NCBI GenBank assembly: GCA_022821685.1
Contig: JAJEDD010000039.1
Location: 34,962-98,961 of the forward strand
Direction: 5' to 3'
DNA from: Acidimicrobiia bacterium
GTDB lineage: Bacteria > Actinomycetota > Acidimicrobiia > Acidimicrobiales > Aldehydirespiratoraceae
DNA length: 64,000 bases
Shown here one piece after another: positions 1 to 8,982 of the stretch. Every line of letters begins with the position of its first letter. Positions within the stretch are counted from its first letter, which is position 1. The notes below the pieces were generated by a model. It was not told the DNA's origin and made no database searches. It was given only the letters and a program-made list of their open reading frames with translations. The translations under genes and the position numbers were made by a program.

Positions 1-146
1 ATCACCACGTTCCAGCCCTTGCGGACCAGCGAGCGAACCGAGTGGGCCATGGCCAAGGCGTTGTCGTACTGCTCCTCGAGGGTGCCGCGCTGGTCCTCGC
101 GAATGAGTGCGTTGCCTCCGAGTGCCAGAATCGCGGTCTCGGCCAA
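1..146 (-). CDS. arcC: Carbamate kinase, N-terminal fragment (runs off the left edge)
   Basis: The complement of the first 146 bases reads from a TTG start as MAETAILALGGNALIRED and continues with GTLEEQYDNALAMAHSV and then VRKGWNVV. This is the N-terminus of the carbamate kinase family, with the ALGGNAL substrate/phosphate loop and the EEQ-x-N segment. The enzyme makes ATP from carbamoyl phosphate, or the reverse. A GAGAGGAG ribosome-binding site sits about 6 bases upstream of the TTG. Only 48 codons are visible. A DUF1116 (AllG-like) gene lies 12 kb away, so a role in oxamate/oxalurate-type carbamoyl transfer is possible but unproven. Confidence 0.82.
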   Translation of the reverse strand, partial: MAETAILALGGNALIREDQRGTLEEQYDNALAMAHSVRSLVRKGWNVV

Positions 147-237
147 GGCTCGCTCCTCTCGCCAGACCCGCCGGATCCGAACGGAGCCGTGAGCCTGCCG
201 ATAGCAGAACCGACTTTCTCATAGTAGATGAAGGGCA

Positions 238-918
238 ATGGGCTATGCCAAGAGCGAGCGCACAACGATGAGAGCCGGTCGCGTCGCAGACCCCACTGCG
301 GTGCTGGCCGCCCATTGGAACGAGAGTGAGCGCCGCCTCTACCCGACGGCCACCACCAACCCCGACGCCTACCAGTCGGCGGTGAAGCTGGTCCGTGCCG
401 TGGCCGACGCGCTGGCCCCCGTCTCCGACCTCGCCGCGCTGGTTGAACGCTGGGAGCACCGGTCCGCCATCCTCGACGAGGCGGCGGGGGCGGCTGGGGT
501 GCCGGTCGCCGCCGGTCTGGAGGAGGCGACCGCGGGCTGCGGGTTCGCTGTCCGTCGCCGCGAGCTGCTGGCCGAGCGAGCCGAGCGTCGGCACCGTGAG
601 AGCATCGCCGCAGCCCGCGAGGCGGGCCAAGTGTGGGCGGTGATCCATGAGCAGGGCGACCTGGACGCCGGGCTGGCCGACCCCTACCAGTGCATGGAAC
701 TGCACCTGCCCACGGGCCTGGCCGTGGTGAGCATGGTCGAGCCAGACCCGTCGACCATGACCTCCCTCTACGTGGTGACGGTGACCGAGACGGGCGAGTC
801 CGGCGGCGCCTCCGAGGTTGACGCGGGAGACTTCGAGGATCTGGAGACGGCTGACCCGGAGCGGTTCGAGGACAACCGGCAGACTATGAGAAGCCGCGTC
901 GAGGCGTCTGGAGCCTGA
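238..918 (+). CDS. Hypothetical protein, 226 aa
   Basis: I do not recognise a family. The predicted protein is mostly helical and acidic. It has a conserved-looking block near the middle (WAVIHEQGDLDAG) and an acidic C-terminus rich in E and D. No signal peptide or membrane segment is visible. A second ATG at 268 is an alternative start; the first has only a weak AAGGG very close to it. It is divergent from the carbamate kinase gene, with about 90 bases between the two starts. Confidence 0.6.
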   Translation: MGYAKSERTTMRAGRVADPTAVLAAHWNESERRLYPTATTNPDAYQSAVKLVRAVADALAPVSDLAALVERWEHRSAILDEAAGAAGVPVAAGLEEATAGCGFAVRRRELLAERAERRHRESIAAAREAGQVWAVIHEQGDLDAGLADPYQCMELHLPTGLAVVSMVEPDPSTMTSLYVVTVTETGESGGASEVDAGDFEDLETADPERFEDNRQTMRSRVEASGA

Positions 919-1067
919 GGTCCCCTGGTCCCAACTCGGCGCGGCCGGTCGAGCAGGCCGGAGCCTGATTGTGCAACCCGGCGCCGTGTCGAAGCGACGA
1001 CGCCTGAGCCGGCCTACTGCTCTTAACTCGGCACCGCTGGTCGAGTCGCGTCGAGGCGGCTGGGGCC

Positions 1068-2105
1068 CTACCAGAGTCCGGTGATGGGCTCGCGCTCTAG
1101 GTCGAAGACCTTGCGGCTCTCATATCGGTGCTGCACCGTGAGCACGCCGCGGTCGGTGACGGTGCCGGCGGCCGCGGCCGCGAGTCCGGCCGAGCGGAAC
1201 AGGTCCACGCACTGTTCGGGGTGGTCGGTGGTGAGCCAGAACGCATAGGTCGGGAAACAGGTCAGCCAGCGGTCCAGGCTCACTCCTGCCGGTGTCGGCA
1301 GCTTGTCCAAGTCGATGTCGGCTCCGAGCTTTGAGGGCTCGAGGAGCATGGCCAGCGAGCCGATCGAGCCGGCCATGCTCACGTCCTTGGCGGCCGACGC
1401 CAGATCGTCGCGGGCGGCGCGGGCCAGCAGGCGCACATCGGCGGCCAGACGAGGTCCGCGTGCGCCGATGCTGGTGAAGAAGTCGAAGCCGGTTCGCATG
1501 CGGCCGTCGACGCAGCCGGCGAACACCAGGTGCTGGCCGGCACGGGCCCGGCTCACCGACAGGACTCGGTCTGCGTCGCCCACCGCGAAGGCCGACAGCG
1601 CCGGCTCGCCCCCGTGCTCGGTGATGTGCCCGCCCACGATGGGCACGCCGTATAGGCGGGCCGCCTCGGCCATGCCGCCCAGCGCCTCGGTTGCTGCCGC
1701 CCCAGTTGCTACCACCGTGTTGACGATGGCTCTGGGGACCGCCCCCATGGCGGCCAGATCGTTGACGTTGGCCAGCACGGCGGCCATGCCCGCCGCCCGA
1801 GGATCGGAGGCTACGAACGCCGGATGCATGGCCTCGCCGCAGACCACAACCGAGCCTCCCGCGGCCATCTCCACGACCGCGCCGTCGTCGCCGGGCCCGG
1901 TCACCGGATCAGAGATTTCGACGACCCGGCGAACGGCCCCGATGGCGCCCTTGGCTCGCAGGCCCGCATGGTCCCTCACCGCGGCCACCAACTCGTCCAG
2001 CGACGGCGCGTGGGGTGTTGCCGTCTCCAGGGTGGCTGCCTCCCTCGACGGCCGCTGCGCCGGATCCGTTCTCTTCGGGCCGGTTGTCTCCCGCGATGTG
2101 GGCAC
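1068..2105 (-). CDS. Sll0787-family AIR-synthase-like (PurM/ThiL/SelD-fold) protein
   Basis: The protein has the PurM-like ATP-binding fold: GDDGAVVEM early, then a region with ANVNDLAAMGAVPRAIVNT, a glycine-rich VGGHITEHGG, and a C-terminal domain with DVSMAGSIGSLAMLLE. This matches the AIR-synthase-like proteins of the Nit1C nitrilase clusters (Sll0787 in Synechocystis); the small-molecule substrate of the family is not known. The open frame continues to 2192 into an interspersed repeat, so I prefer the GTG at 2105, though the exact start is uncertain. It lacks the N-terminal Cys/Sec motif of SelD, so selenophosphate synthesis is not suggested. Partner genes (radical SAM, GNAT, Sll0783-like) lie at 10-17 kb. 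Confidence 0.72.
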   Translation of the reverse strand: MPTSRETTGPKRTDPAQRPSREAATLETATPHAPSLDELVAAVRDHAGLRAKGAIGAVRRVVEISDPVTGPGDDGAVVEMAAGGSVVVCGEAMHPAFVASDPRAAGMAAVLANVNDLAAMGAVPRAIVNTVVATGAAATEALGGMAEAARLYGVPIVGGHITEHGGEPALSAFAVGDADRVLSVSRARAGQHLVFAGCVDGRMRTGFDFFTSIGARGPRLAADVRLLARAARDDLASAAKDVSMAGSIGSLAMLLEPSKLGADIDLDKLPTPAGVSLDRWLTCFPTYAFWLTTDHPEQCVDLFRSAGLAAAAAGTVTDRGVLTVQHRYESRKVFDLEREPITGLW

Positions 2106-2143
2106 GGCCGCACGGTACAGCCGCGGCGCGATCTCGGTCGGCC

Positions 2144-2283
2144 AAGAGCGTGCGCGGGTAGGTGCAAGCCCGTCGCGTCGCAGCGGGGTCATTCCCGCTC
2201 TTGTTCGCTGCGCTCACGGGCCGCTCGGGCCACGGCCTCGCCCGTATGGGCCGGAATCGCTCGCCTACTCGCTCGGCCTCTAA
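2144..2283 (+). repeat. Interspersed repeat, full-length copy (copy 1)
   Basis: About 140 bases are shared almost exactly with 13456-13595 and, on the other strand, with 48168-48296. The core TTGTTCGCTGCGCTCACGGG is present. On the complement the unit begins TTAGAGGCCGAGCG. It lies between the divergent AIR-synthase-like and 308-aa protein genes and overlaps the upstream extensions of both, so starts inside it are unlikely to be real. Confidence 0.85.
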
Positions 2284-2359
2284 ACCGTACCGGCCGCTCA
2301 GGCATCCCCTGAGCATCGGCACTCGTAGAGTGGTGCGGTTCGATGAGACGGCCGCCCGC

Positions 2360-3286
2360 ATGTTCGACCTAGACCCCGCCTCACCCAACGTCATGCCGTC
2401 GCGCTACCGGCAGGTGTCGGTGGCCGCGGTGCCGAGCCTGGCGGCCGATGATCTCGTGGCTCGATTCGGTGGGCGGGAGGCGTATTGCCGAACCAGGTTC
2501 GTGGTGGCCCGACACCAGGCCGAACCGGAGCGCTGCGCGCTGGTGGAACTGGCCCGCAACGCCAGCGACGACCTGTTCTCGCCCGCGGCGGCCGCCCGGG
2601 TGCTGGCCGGCGCGCAGGAGTGCGCCTACCTGCGCGACGACGGCGCCGATCCCGGCATCGCCTCCCATCTGGCCCGGGTGGCTCTCCGCCGCCCGGACCG
2701 GCGCTGCATCGTGGTGGAGGGCCGGTACCGCCATGTCAGCTTCCTGCTCAACCCCCAGCCGGTGCCGGTGACGGTGGTGGACGTGGTGCCGCCCGAGCCG
2801 TCCAAGCTCGCCGACCAGGTGGCCAGGGTCCTGGACTTGGCCGAGGATCTGCCGCCTATCGCGGTGAGCGAGCGCATCGTCGACAGCCGCTCGCTGGTGA
2901 CGGCGCCGGCGCCCGACGCGCTGATCGTTCCCTGCCGGGGCGGCGGGGTGGAGATCGAGGGCGTGGCGGTGGCGCACCTCGACGAGCGGCCCCGCCTGAC
3001 GGCAGGCTCGACACTGCTCGGCTGTCAGCGCTCCCAGCAGATTCACCGCTGGTTCTACGGCGCCGATGCGGACCGGACCATCGACTGGTGCCCCCGCCGG
3101 CTGATCGCCGCCGACCCGTCCCTCGACGGGCTGGTGCTGAGCCGCTGCTGCCTGCGGGAGGAGGGCCTTGAGCACCCCCAAGACCTCCAGCAAGCAGGAA
3201 CAACGGTGATGGTGCCGTGGGGAGCCACCCTCGCCGAGGTGCACGAGGCTCTCCGCTCACTCGCCGGTGTCAGGGAAGATCATTGA
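2360..3286 (+). CDS. Conserved hypothetical protein, 308 aa
   Basis: I cannot assign a function. The chain carries a central segment with CIVVEGRYRHVSFLLNP and a Cys-rich C-terminal part with LLGCQRSQQIHRWFYG, WCPRRLI and LSRCCLREEG. No signal peptide or membrane helix is seen. The frame is open upstream to 2162, but that part is interspersed repeat. ATG 2360 (MFDLDP) is chosen; GTG 2333 and ATG 2393 are alternatives. It ends 24 bases before the lyase gene, so the two are probably co-transcribed and may act in the same pathway. Confidence 0.62.
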   Translation: MFDLDPASPNVMPSRYRQVSVAAVPSLAADDLVARFGGREAYCRTRFVVARHQAEPERCALVELARNASDDLFSPAAAARVLAGAQECAYLRDDGADPGIASHLARVALRRPDRRCIVVEGRYRHVSFLLNPQPVPVTVVDVVPPEPSKLADQVARVLDLAEDLPPIAVSERIVDSRSLVTAPAPDALIVPCRGGGVEIEGVAVAHLDERPRLTAGSTLLGCQRSQQIHRWFYGADADRTIDWCPRRLIAADPSLDGLVLSRCCLREEGLEHPQDLQQAGTTVMVPWGATLAEVHEALRSLAGVREDH

Positions 3287-3310
3287 GAGAAGACCAGTGA
3301 GGGAAGAGCG

Positions 3311-4660
3311 ATGGACGCCCACCTGATCGACTCGGCCGTGTATGGGCACGGGTGGTCCACCCCAGAGTCGCTGGCGATCTTCTCCGAGCGGGCCCGCCTG
3401 ACGCGCTGGGTCGACGTCCTCAAGGCTCTCGCCGCCGCCCAGGCCGACCTGGAGATTATTCCCGAGGCCTCGGCCCGGGCCATCGACGGACTCGACGCGG
3501 CCAGCCTCGACCCGGCCGCGCTCGGCGTCGAGACCCGGCGGACCTCGCACTCCACCATCGGGCTGGCGCGCGAGCTGCAGGCCCGCCTGCCCGAGCACGC
3601 CCGCGAGCACGTCTACTACGGAGCCACCGTGCAGGACGTCTCCGACAACGCCGCCGCCCTGGAGATCCGGGCCGTCGGCGCCGTCGTGTGGCGCGACCTC
3701 CGCGCGGTGGAGGGCTCGCTGATCGAGTTGGCGGCGCGCCACCGCGACACGCCCATGCTGGGCCGCACCCACGGCCAGCCCGGAGCGCCGATCACGTTCG
3801 GGTTCAAGGCCGCGTCGTGGGCCGACGAGACCGCCCGGCACTTGGAGCGATGGGGCCAGAGCCGCCCCCGGCTGGTGGTGGGCCAATTGGCTGGCGCAGT
3901 CGGGGTGCTGGGCTTCTACGGCGAGGTGGGCCCCGAGCTGCGCCGCCGCTTCTGCGAGCGGCTCGGGCTGGGCGAGCCGACCATCTCATGGCTCACGGCC
4001 CGGGACCGCATGGCCGAGTTCGCCAACAACTCGGCCATGGCCGCGGCCACCATGGCCCGCATGGCCAACGAGGTCTACAACCTCCAGCGACGCGAGATCT
4101 CCGAGCTGGCCGAGGGCGCCTCGGGCGACACGATGGGCAGCATCACCATGCCCCACAAGCGCAACCCCGAGGGCAGCGAGCAGATGGTCACCCTGGCCCG
4201 GCTCGTGCGCTCGGCCGCCGGGGTGCTGACCGAGACCATGGTCGGCGACCACGAGCGCGACGGCAGGACCTGGAAGACCGAATGGGTGATGCTGCCCGAG
4301 ATGTGCCACTACCTGCTGGCCCAGCTCAGCATGGCCCGAAACCTGGCTGCGGGCATTGAGGTGGACGCCGACGCCATGGCGACCAACCTTGAGACCATGG
4401 GCGACTTCGGATCCCAGGAGCTGCTCAAGCGACTGTCACCGAAGCTGGGCAAGCACCGGGCCAACGACGAGCTGCAACTTGCCTACCGGCGGGCCCGCGA
4501 GCAGGGCCTGACCCTGGCCGAGAGCCTCGCCGGCATCGCCGAGCCGGAGGAGCTCGAGGGGCTGGACCGGCCCGAGACCGGCTCGGCCCCGGCGATGGTC
4601 GACGCAGTCGTGGCGTCGGCCATGGCCCGGCGCGAGCAAGAGCCTCAGGACTGGATGTAG
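3311..4660 (+). CDS. Aspartase/fumarase superfamily lyase (adenylosuccinate-lyase-like)
   Basis: This 449-aa soluble enzyme carries the superfamily signature GSITMPHKRNPEGSEQ, the upstream helical region with GRTHGQPGAPITFGFK (catalytic T-H), and YYGATVQDVSDN. These place it among lyases that release fumarate or act by beta-elimination: adenylosuccinate lyase, argininosuccinate lyase and CMLE relatives. The divergent ends and the company of an NMT1-type importer make a catabolic lyase more likely than housekeeping PurB, but the substrate cannot be told. ATG 3311 follows a GAGGGAAGAGCG ribosome-binding site. Confidence 0.75.
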   Translation: MDAHLIDSAVYGHGWSTPESLAIFSERARLTRWVDVLKALAAAQADLEIIPEASARAIDGLDAASLDPAALGVETRRTSHSTIGLARELQARLPEHAREHVYYGATVQDVSDNAAALEIRAVGAVVWRDLRAVEGSLIELAARHRDTPMLGRTHGQPGAPITFGFKAASWADETARHLERWGQSRPRLVVGQLAGAVGVLGFYGEVGPELRRRFCERLGLGEPTISWLTARDRMAEFANNSAMAAATMARMANEVYNLQRREISELAEGASGDTMGSITMPHKRNPEGSEQMVTLARLVRSAAGVLTETMVGDHERDGRTWKTEWVMLPEMCHYLLAQLSMARNLAAGIEVDADAMATNLETMGDFGSQELLKRLSPKLGKHRANDELQLAYRRAREQGLTLAESLAGIAEPEELEGLDRPETGSAPAMVDAVVASAMARREQEPQDWM

Positions 4661-4790
4661 GCGCGTGTCACGCCAAAATCGAGGCCGTGGAGCAGTCTTG
4701 GCATCGATCGACAGTGACTGGCAGACTCGCCCGACGCCGGACCCGCGGCAGCGGTCGGGCCGATCGGGTCAGGCCGTGGGAGGCGAGGCG

Positions 4791-5978
4791 ATGAGACGCA
4801 ACGGTTCGTTCCGGAGGCCGCGCGCTGCGATGCTTGCCCTGGCCGTCGTGGCGCTGATAGCCGCGGCGTGCGGTGAAGCCGAGGATGTCGCTCCGGCCGT
4901 CCCCGAGCCCGCGGCACAGCCTGAACCGGTCCCCGAGCCCTCACCTGAGCCGGCCCCCGAACCAGCACCCGAGCCTGAGCCCGACTTGGCGGCGGAGCGG
5001 TGCCAGCGCAACCGCGACGCCGGCACGGTCACCTTCGTCACCGGCTTCGATTTCGCGGCTGCGGCCGGGATCGTCGAGGCCATCGTCGCCGATGCTCAGG
5101 GCTACTTCGACGAGCTCTGCATCGACTTCGAGCTGCAGCCCGGGTTTGGTCCGGCCAACGCAGCGCTGGTGATGGAGGGCAAAGCCCAGTTCGGCACGTC
5201 GGGGTCGTTCGCCGAGGTGGTCACCAACAATGTTGCCGGCGAGGGCGATCTGGTGGCGGTGATCCACTGGGGCCGCACCGCCATCCAAGCGCTGGTGCTG
5301 CCGGAGGGAAGCCCCATCGACGACTTCGCCGACCTGTGCGGAAGCCTCATCGGAATCAAGGGCGACCTGCCCCATTCGATTCAGGCCGCGGTGGCCCTGT
5401 CGGGCATCGACCGGGGCTGCTTCGAGGAGGTGCTGCTCGACGGCTTCGACCCGGTGGCCCACCTCGAGCTCGGCATCGACGCGCTGCCCGTCTACAAGTC
5501 GAACGAGCCCAACACCCTCACCAACAGCGGTGTGGCCTTCACCATGCTCGATCCGCTCGACTTCGACGTGCCCTCCAGCTTCGGCGTCGTCTTCACCAGG
5601 CAGTCGCTCATCGACGAGCACCCAGAGTTGGCCGCCGATGTGGTGAGAGTCCTGATCCGCGGCCAGGCCTTCGCCGCGGCCAACCCCGACCTGGCCGTGG
5701 AGCAGGCGTTCGAGTTGATCGAGGCGGCCGGCAACCCGCTGTACTTCGCCATGGAGTCGGAGCGCTACCGCTGGGGCGTGGAGTCCGCACTGATCGCCGA
5801 CCTCGCGGTAGCCGGCGCGGGGGTGGGCATCCCCGACCTCGACCTGTTCGAAGCCGAGATAGAGGCGCTGGTCCACGCCGGTGTGTACGAGTCGGCGCCC
5901 GACTGGCGTCCCATGGTGAACGCCGACATCGCTGCCAGTGTCTACGACGGCGCCACCCTCATCTGGCCCGGACCCTGA
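4791..5978 (+). CDS. ABC transporter substrate-binding lipoprotein, NMT1/SsuA type
   Basis: The protein begins with positively charged residues and a hydrophobic stretch ending in a lipobox (LIAAAC), so it should be lipid-anchored outside the membrane. A Pro-Glu-rich linker of about 30 residues follows, then the periplasmic-binding fold with GFGPANAALVMEGKAQFG, typical of the NMT1/THI5/SsuA group that binds small organic N or S compounds. ATG 4791 has a GGGAGGCGAGG site upstream; an earlier in-frame start at 4665 would place the signal peptide internally. The ATPase and permease genes follow directly. Confidence 0.85.
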   Translation: MRRNGSFRRPRAAMLALAVVALIAAACGEAEDVAPAVPEPAAQPEPVPEPSPEPAPEPAPEPEPDLAAERCQRNRDAGTVTFVTGFDFAAAAGIVEAIVADAQGYFDELCIDFELQPGFGPANAALVMEGKAQFGTSGSFAEVVTNNVAGEGDLVAVIHWGRTAIQALVLPEGSPIDDFADLCGSLIGIKGDLPHSIQAAVALSGIDRGCFEEVLLDGFDPVAHLELGIDALPVYKSNEPNTLTNSGVAFTMLDPLDFDVPSSFGVVFTRQSLIDEHPELAADVVRVLIRGQAFAAANPDLAVEQAFELIEAAGNPLYFAMESERYRWGVESALIADLAVAGAGVGIPDLDLFEAEIEALVHAGVYESAPDWRPMVNADIAASVYDGATLIWPGP

Positions 5979-5985
5979 CTCCCCG

Positions 5986-6768
5986 GTGAGCGCGCCCGCC
6001 GTCAGCTTCGAGGCGGTGTCGAAGTGGTTCAGACCCAAAGGCAGCCTCGTCCACGCCCTGTCGAAGGTCAGCCTCGACGTGCAGCCGTCGGAGTTTGTGA
6101 GCCTCATCGGACCGTCAGGCTGCGGCAAGTCCACCATGCTGCGCCTGGCCGGGGGGCTGCTCGAGCCTGACCGGGGCACGGTGGCCGTCAACAGCCAGAC
6201 GCCGGCCGAGGCCCGCCGCCAGAAGCGCTACGGCTTCGTGCCGCAACATCCGGCGCTGCTGCCGTGGCGGACGGTGCGCCGCAACGTGTCGCTTCTCTCC
6301 GACGTCAACCGCCGCGCCGGCCGCGGCGCCATGTCCGACGACGAACAGCTCGCCATGCTCGACGGAATCGGCCTGACGCCGTTCCTCGACTCGCTGCCGA
6401 GGGAGCTGAGCGGCGGCTTGCAGCAGCGGGTGAGCATCGCCCGGGCGTTCGCGCTGGGGGCGCCGGTGCTGATGATGGACGAGCCGTTCTCAGCTCTCGA
6501 CGAGATCACCCGAGCCGACATGCGCTACCTGCTGCTTGAGGTGTGGGAGCGGATCGGCAGCACGGTGCTGTTCGTGACCCACTCGATTCCCGAGGCGGTG
6601 GTGCTGTCTGACCGGGTGGCGGTCCTCAGCGGCCGGCCTGGGCGCATCACCGCGGTGGTGGACGTGCCGCTGGGCAGGCCGCGCCACGCCGAGGTGGAGG
6701 ACAGCGACGACTTTCACCGTGTCCTGGCCGAGGTCCGGGCCGCGCTGAGACAAGGCTGGTCGAACTGA
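5986..6768 (+). CDS. ABC transporter ATPase, nitrate/sulfonate/taurine (SsuB/TauB) type
   Basis: This is a complete nucleotide-binding subunit. It has Walker A GPSGCGKST, Q-loop FVPQHPALLPW, signature ELSGGLQQRVSIARA, Walker B VLMMDEPFSALDE and H-loop VTHSIPEA. It powers import by the neighbouring binding protein and permease. GTG 5986 begins 7 bases after the upstream stop; GTG 5938, overlapping the previous gene, is a possible alternative. The stop shares its A with the permease ATG (TGATG), which implies coupled translation. Confidence 0.88.
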   Translation: MSAPAVSFEAVSKWFRPKGSLVHALSKVSLDVQPSEFVSLIGPSGCGKSTMLRLAGGLLEPDRGTVAVNSQTPAEARRQKRYGFVPQHPALLPWRTVRRNVSLLSDVNRRAGRGAMSDDEQLAMLDGIGLTPFLDSLPRELSGGLQQRVSIARAFALGAPVLMMDEPFSALDEITRADMRYLLLEVWERIGSTVLFVTHSIPEAVVLSDRVAVLSGRPGRITAVVDVPLGRPRHAEVEDSDDFHRVLAEVRAALRQGWSN

Positions 6769-7604
6769 TGGCCGACCGCGCACCTGCGCCGCACGATGCC
6801 GAGCAGCCGCCCGACGCGCCCCGCCGCCCGCTGCGCCGGGCTCTGCTGCTGGCTGCTCCCTTCGCCGGTCTGACCGCCTTCTTCGTGGGCTGGGAGCTGT
6901 ACGTGCGGATCCGCGACCTGCGGCCCCTCACGCTGCCGCGGCCCTCCGATGTGATCCGCCATGTGGCCGAGAACCCCGGCTTCTACGCCCAGAACGGCTG
7001 GGTCACGGTGCAGGAGGCCTTCTGGGGGTTCGTGCTCGCCTTCCTCGTCGCCCTCGTTGTCGCCACCGCCATGGCGCACTCGCAGTTCATGGAGCGGGCC
7101 ACGCTGCCGGTGATCGTGCTGGTGCAGTCGACGCCGGTGGCGGTGCTGGTGCCGATCTTCCTGCTGTGGTTCGGGTTCTCTCCCTGGCCGAAGATCCTGA
7201 CCGCCATGCTGTTCGCCTGGGTTCCCTTCGTGGCCAACGCGCTCATCGGGCTGCGCTCGATCGACGAGGACACCCACGAACTGCTGCGGTCGGTGAACGC
7301 CGGCCGCTGGGAGATCTACTGGCGGCTGCGGTTCCCGCATTCGCTGCCCTACCTGTTTGCCGCGGGCCGGATCTGCGTGGGTCTGGCCCTGGTGGGAGCG
7401 GTCATCGGCGAGTTCTTCAACTCACGCGATGGCTTGGGGAACGCGGCCCGGGTGGCCCAGTCCCGGCTGCTGGTCGAACAGCTCTGGGGCAGCGTCTTCG
7501 TGCTGGCCTTCATCGGCGTGGCCTTCGTGTTGCTGCTCATCGCGGCGGAGAAGCGGGTGCTGCGCTGGCATGCCTCTCAGAGCGCCGACCACCGCGGCGT
7601 GTGA
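6768..7604 (+). CDS. ABC transporter permease, SsuC/TauC type
   Basis: This 278-aa membrane protein has about six hydrophobic segments and the cytoplasmic EAA-type loop (RSVNAGRWEIYWRLRFPHSLPYL) that contacts the ATPase. It belongs to the binding-protein-dependent transport permease family found with NMT1/SsuA binding proteins. It completes a three-gene importer immediately upstream of the nitrile hydratase genes, so import of a nitrile, amide or related nitrogen compound is a reasonable inference. The substrate itself cannot be read from sequence. Confidence 0.87.
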   Translation: MADRAPAPHDAEQPPDAPRRPLRRALLLAAPFAGLTAFFVGWELYVRIRDLRPLTLPRPSDVIRHVAENPGFYAQNGWVTVQEAFWGFVLAFLVALVVATAMAHSQFMERATLPVIVLVQSTPVAVLVPIFLLWFGFSPWPKILTAMLFAWVPFVANALIGLRSIDEDTHELLRSVNAGRWEIYWRLRFPHSLPYLFAAGRICVGLALVGAVIGEFFNSRDGLGNAARVAQSRLLVEQLWGSVFVLAFIGVAFVLLLIAAEKRVLRWHASQSADHRGV

Positions 7605-7709
7605 CGGCCCTTCGAGGACGCGTCGGAACAACCGGTTGGGCTTCGCACCAATCTGTGCGGGCGCATATAGTCGGGGCCGCTTGAACGGTCCGCCGGCGGG
7701 GAGGCTCCT

Positions 7710-8369
7710 ATGGACGGCATTCATGACATGGGGGGAATGCACGGTTGGGGCAGCGTCTCCATCGACAGTGACGAGCCGGTGTTCCGCGAGGGGTGGCACG
7801 GCCGGGCCTTCGCCATGGGGGCCATGTCGATGGGCCTGTCGGGCACCAACCTCGATGCCTTCCGCCATGGGCTGGAGCGCCTGCACCCCTACGAGTACCT
7901 TGCCGACGGCTACTACGGGCGCTGGCTGTCGTGCGCCGAGACGCTGCTGGTGGACAGCGGCGTGATCCCGCCGGGCGCGGTGGAGGCCAGAGCCCGCAAC
8001 CTGATGGGGGAGTCGGTGGACGAGCCGGCCGACGTCGCCGAGAACAAGCCCTCCTACGAGCGGGGCGGCGCAGGCTCGCTGCGCGATATCGACGACGAGC
8101 CCGCCTTCTCGCCCGGCGACAGGGTGCGGGCCAAGGACTTGCGCACCAGCGGCCACACCCGCATGCCGGGATACATCCGTGGCCGGTCCGGCACCGTCTG
8201 CGCCCGGCGTCCCGCCGCGCTGCTGCCCGACACCAACGCCCATTTCCAAGGCGAGAACCCCCAGCACGTCTACACAGTGGAGTTCGACTCCGCCGAGCTG
8301 TGGGGTCCCGGCGCGGAGGCGGCCGCGCTGCGCATCGACCTGTTCGAGAGCTACCTGGAGGCGACCTAG
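7710..8369 (+). CDS. nthB: Nitrile hydratase beta subunit
   Basis: The start MDGIHDMGGMHGWG is diagnostic of nitrile hydratase beta chains. The C-terminal barrel carries SPGDRVRAKDLRTSGHTRMPGYIRG and ends with YTVEFDSAELWG. The beta chain pairs with alpha to form the metal-containing enzyme that hydrates nitriles to amides in the cytoplasm. The length, 219 aa, is normal. A GGGGAGG ribosome-binding site precedes ATG 7710. The beta-alpha-activator order is typical of cobalt-type operons. A 105-base gap separates it from the permease; a TATAGT box near 7665 could be a promoter. Confidence 0.95.
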   Translation: MDGIHDMGGMHGWGSVSIDSDEPVFREGWHGRAFAMGAMSMGLSGTNLDAFRHGLERLHPYEYLADGYYGRWLSCAETLLVDSGVIPPGAVEARARNLMGESVDEPADVAENKPSYERGGAGSLRDIDDEPAFSPGDRVRAKDLRTSGHTRMPGYIRGRSGTVCARRPAALLPDTNAHFQGENPQHVYTVEFDSAELWGPGAEAAALRIDLFESYLEAT

Positions 8370-8969
8370 ATGGCTGATTCCACTACGACCACCGACCGGC
8401 TCCCGCCCGCGGTGCGGGCCGAGGCGCTGGAGTCGCTGCTGACCGAGCGGGGCCTGGTCAAGTCCGAGGTGCTCGACGGCTTCATCAACCGCTTCGTGAA
8501 CGATGTGGGACCCATGAACGGCGCCAAGGTGGTGGCCAAGGCCTGGACCGACGACGACTACCGCGCCCAGCTGCTCGCCGACGGCACCGGCGCCATCAAG
8601 GAACTGGGCTTCGCCGGCCCCCAGGGCGAGCACATCGTCGTGGTCGAGAACTCCGACGACGTGCACAACGTGGTGGTGTGCACCCTTTGCTCGTGCTATC
8701 CGTGGCCGGTGCTGGGTCTGCCGCCGGAGTGGTACAAGGACCCGGCCTACCGCAGCCGCATGGTGCGCGAGCCCCGCAGGCTGCTCAGCGAGATGGGTCT
8801 CGACCTCGACGACGGGGTGGAGGTGCGGGTTTGGGACTCCAGCGCCGAGAACCGCTACCTGGTCCTGCCCCAGCGTCCCGAGGGCACCGAGGGCCTCTCC
8901 GAGGAGGAGCTGGCCTCGCTGGTGACCCGCGACGCCATGGTGGGCGTGGCCAAGGTCAGCGCAGCCTGA
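8370..8969 (+). CDS. nthA: Nitrile hydratase alpha subunit, cobalt type
   Basis: The metal site is visible as C104-T-L-C107-S-C109 ([11 protein letters not shown]). The Thr in CTLCSC is the mark of cobalt enzymes; iron enzymes have CSLCSC. The second and third Cys are normally oxidised to sulfinate and sulfenate. The following [19 protein letters not shown] is also conserved. The ATG is immediately after the beta-subunit stop, so the two are translated together. Thiocyanate hydrolase gamma is a relative, but gene order and the intact beta chain favour nitrile hydratase. Confidence 0.95.
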   Translation: MADSTTTTDRLPPAVRAEALESLLTERGLVKSEVLDGFINRFVNDVGPMNGAKVVAKAWTDDDYRAQLLADGTGAIKELGFAGPQGEHIVVVENSDDVHNVVVCTLCSCYPWPVLGLPPEWYKDPAYRSRMVREPRRLLSEMGLDLDDGVEVRVWDSSAENRYLVLPQRPEGTEGLSEEELASLVTRDAMVGVAKVSAA

Positions 8970-8982
8970 GAGCAAGCCGCTG

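Noticed and set aside
1068..2105. AIR-synthase-like protein as SelD, which would have supported selenocysteine use
   Set aside because: It lacks the N-terminal catalytic Cys/Sec and Lys motif of SelD and matches the Sll0787 group, so it gives no support to the selenoprotein call.
1303..2283. Plus-strand frame ending in YGPESLAYSLGL
   Set aside because: The last 35 codons come from the interspersed repeat and occur also at 13500-13595; the rest is antisense to the AIR-synthase-like gene.
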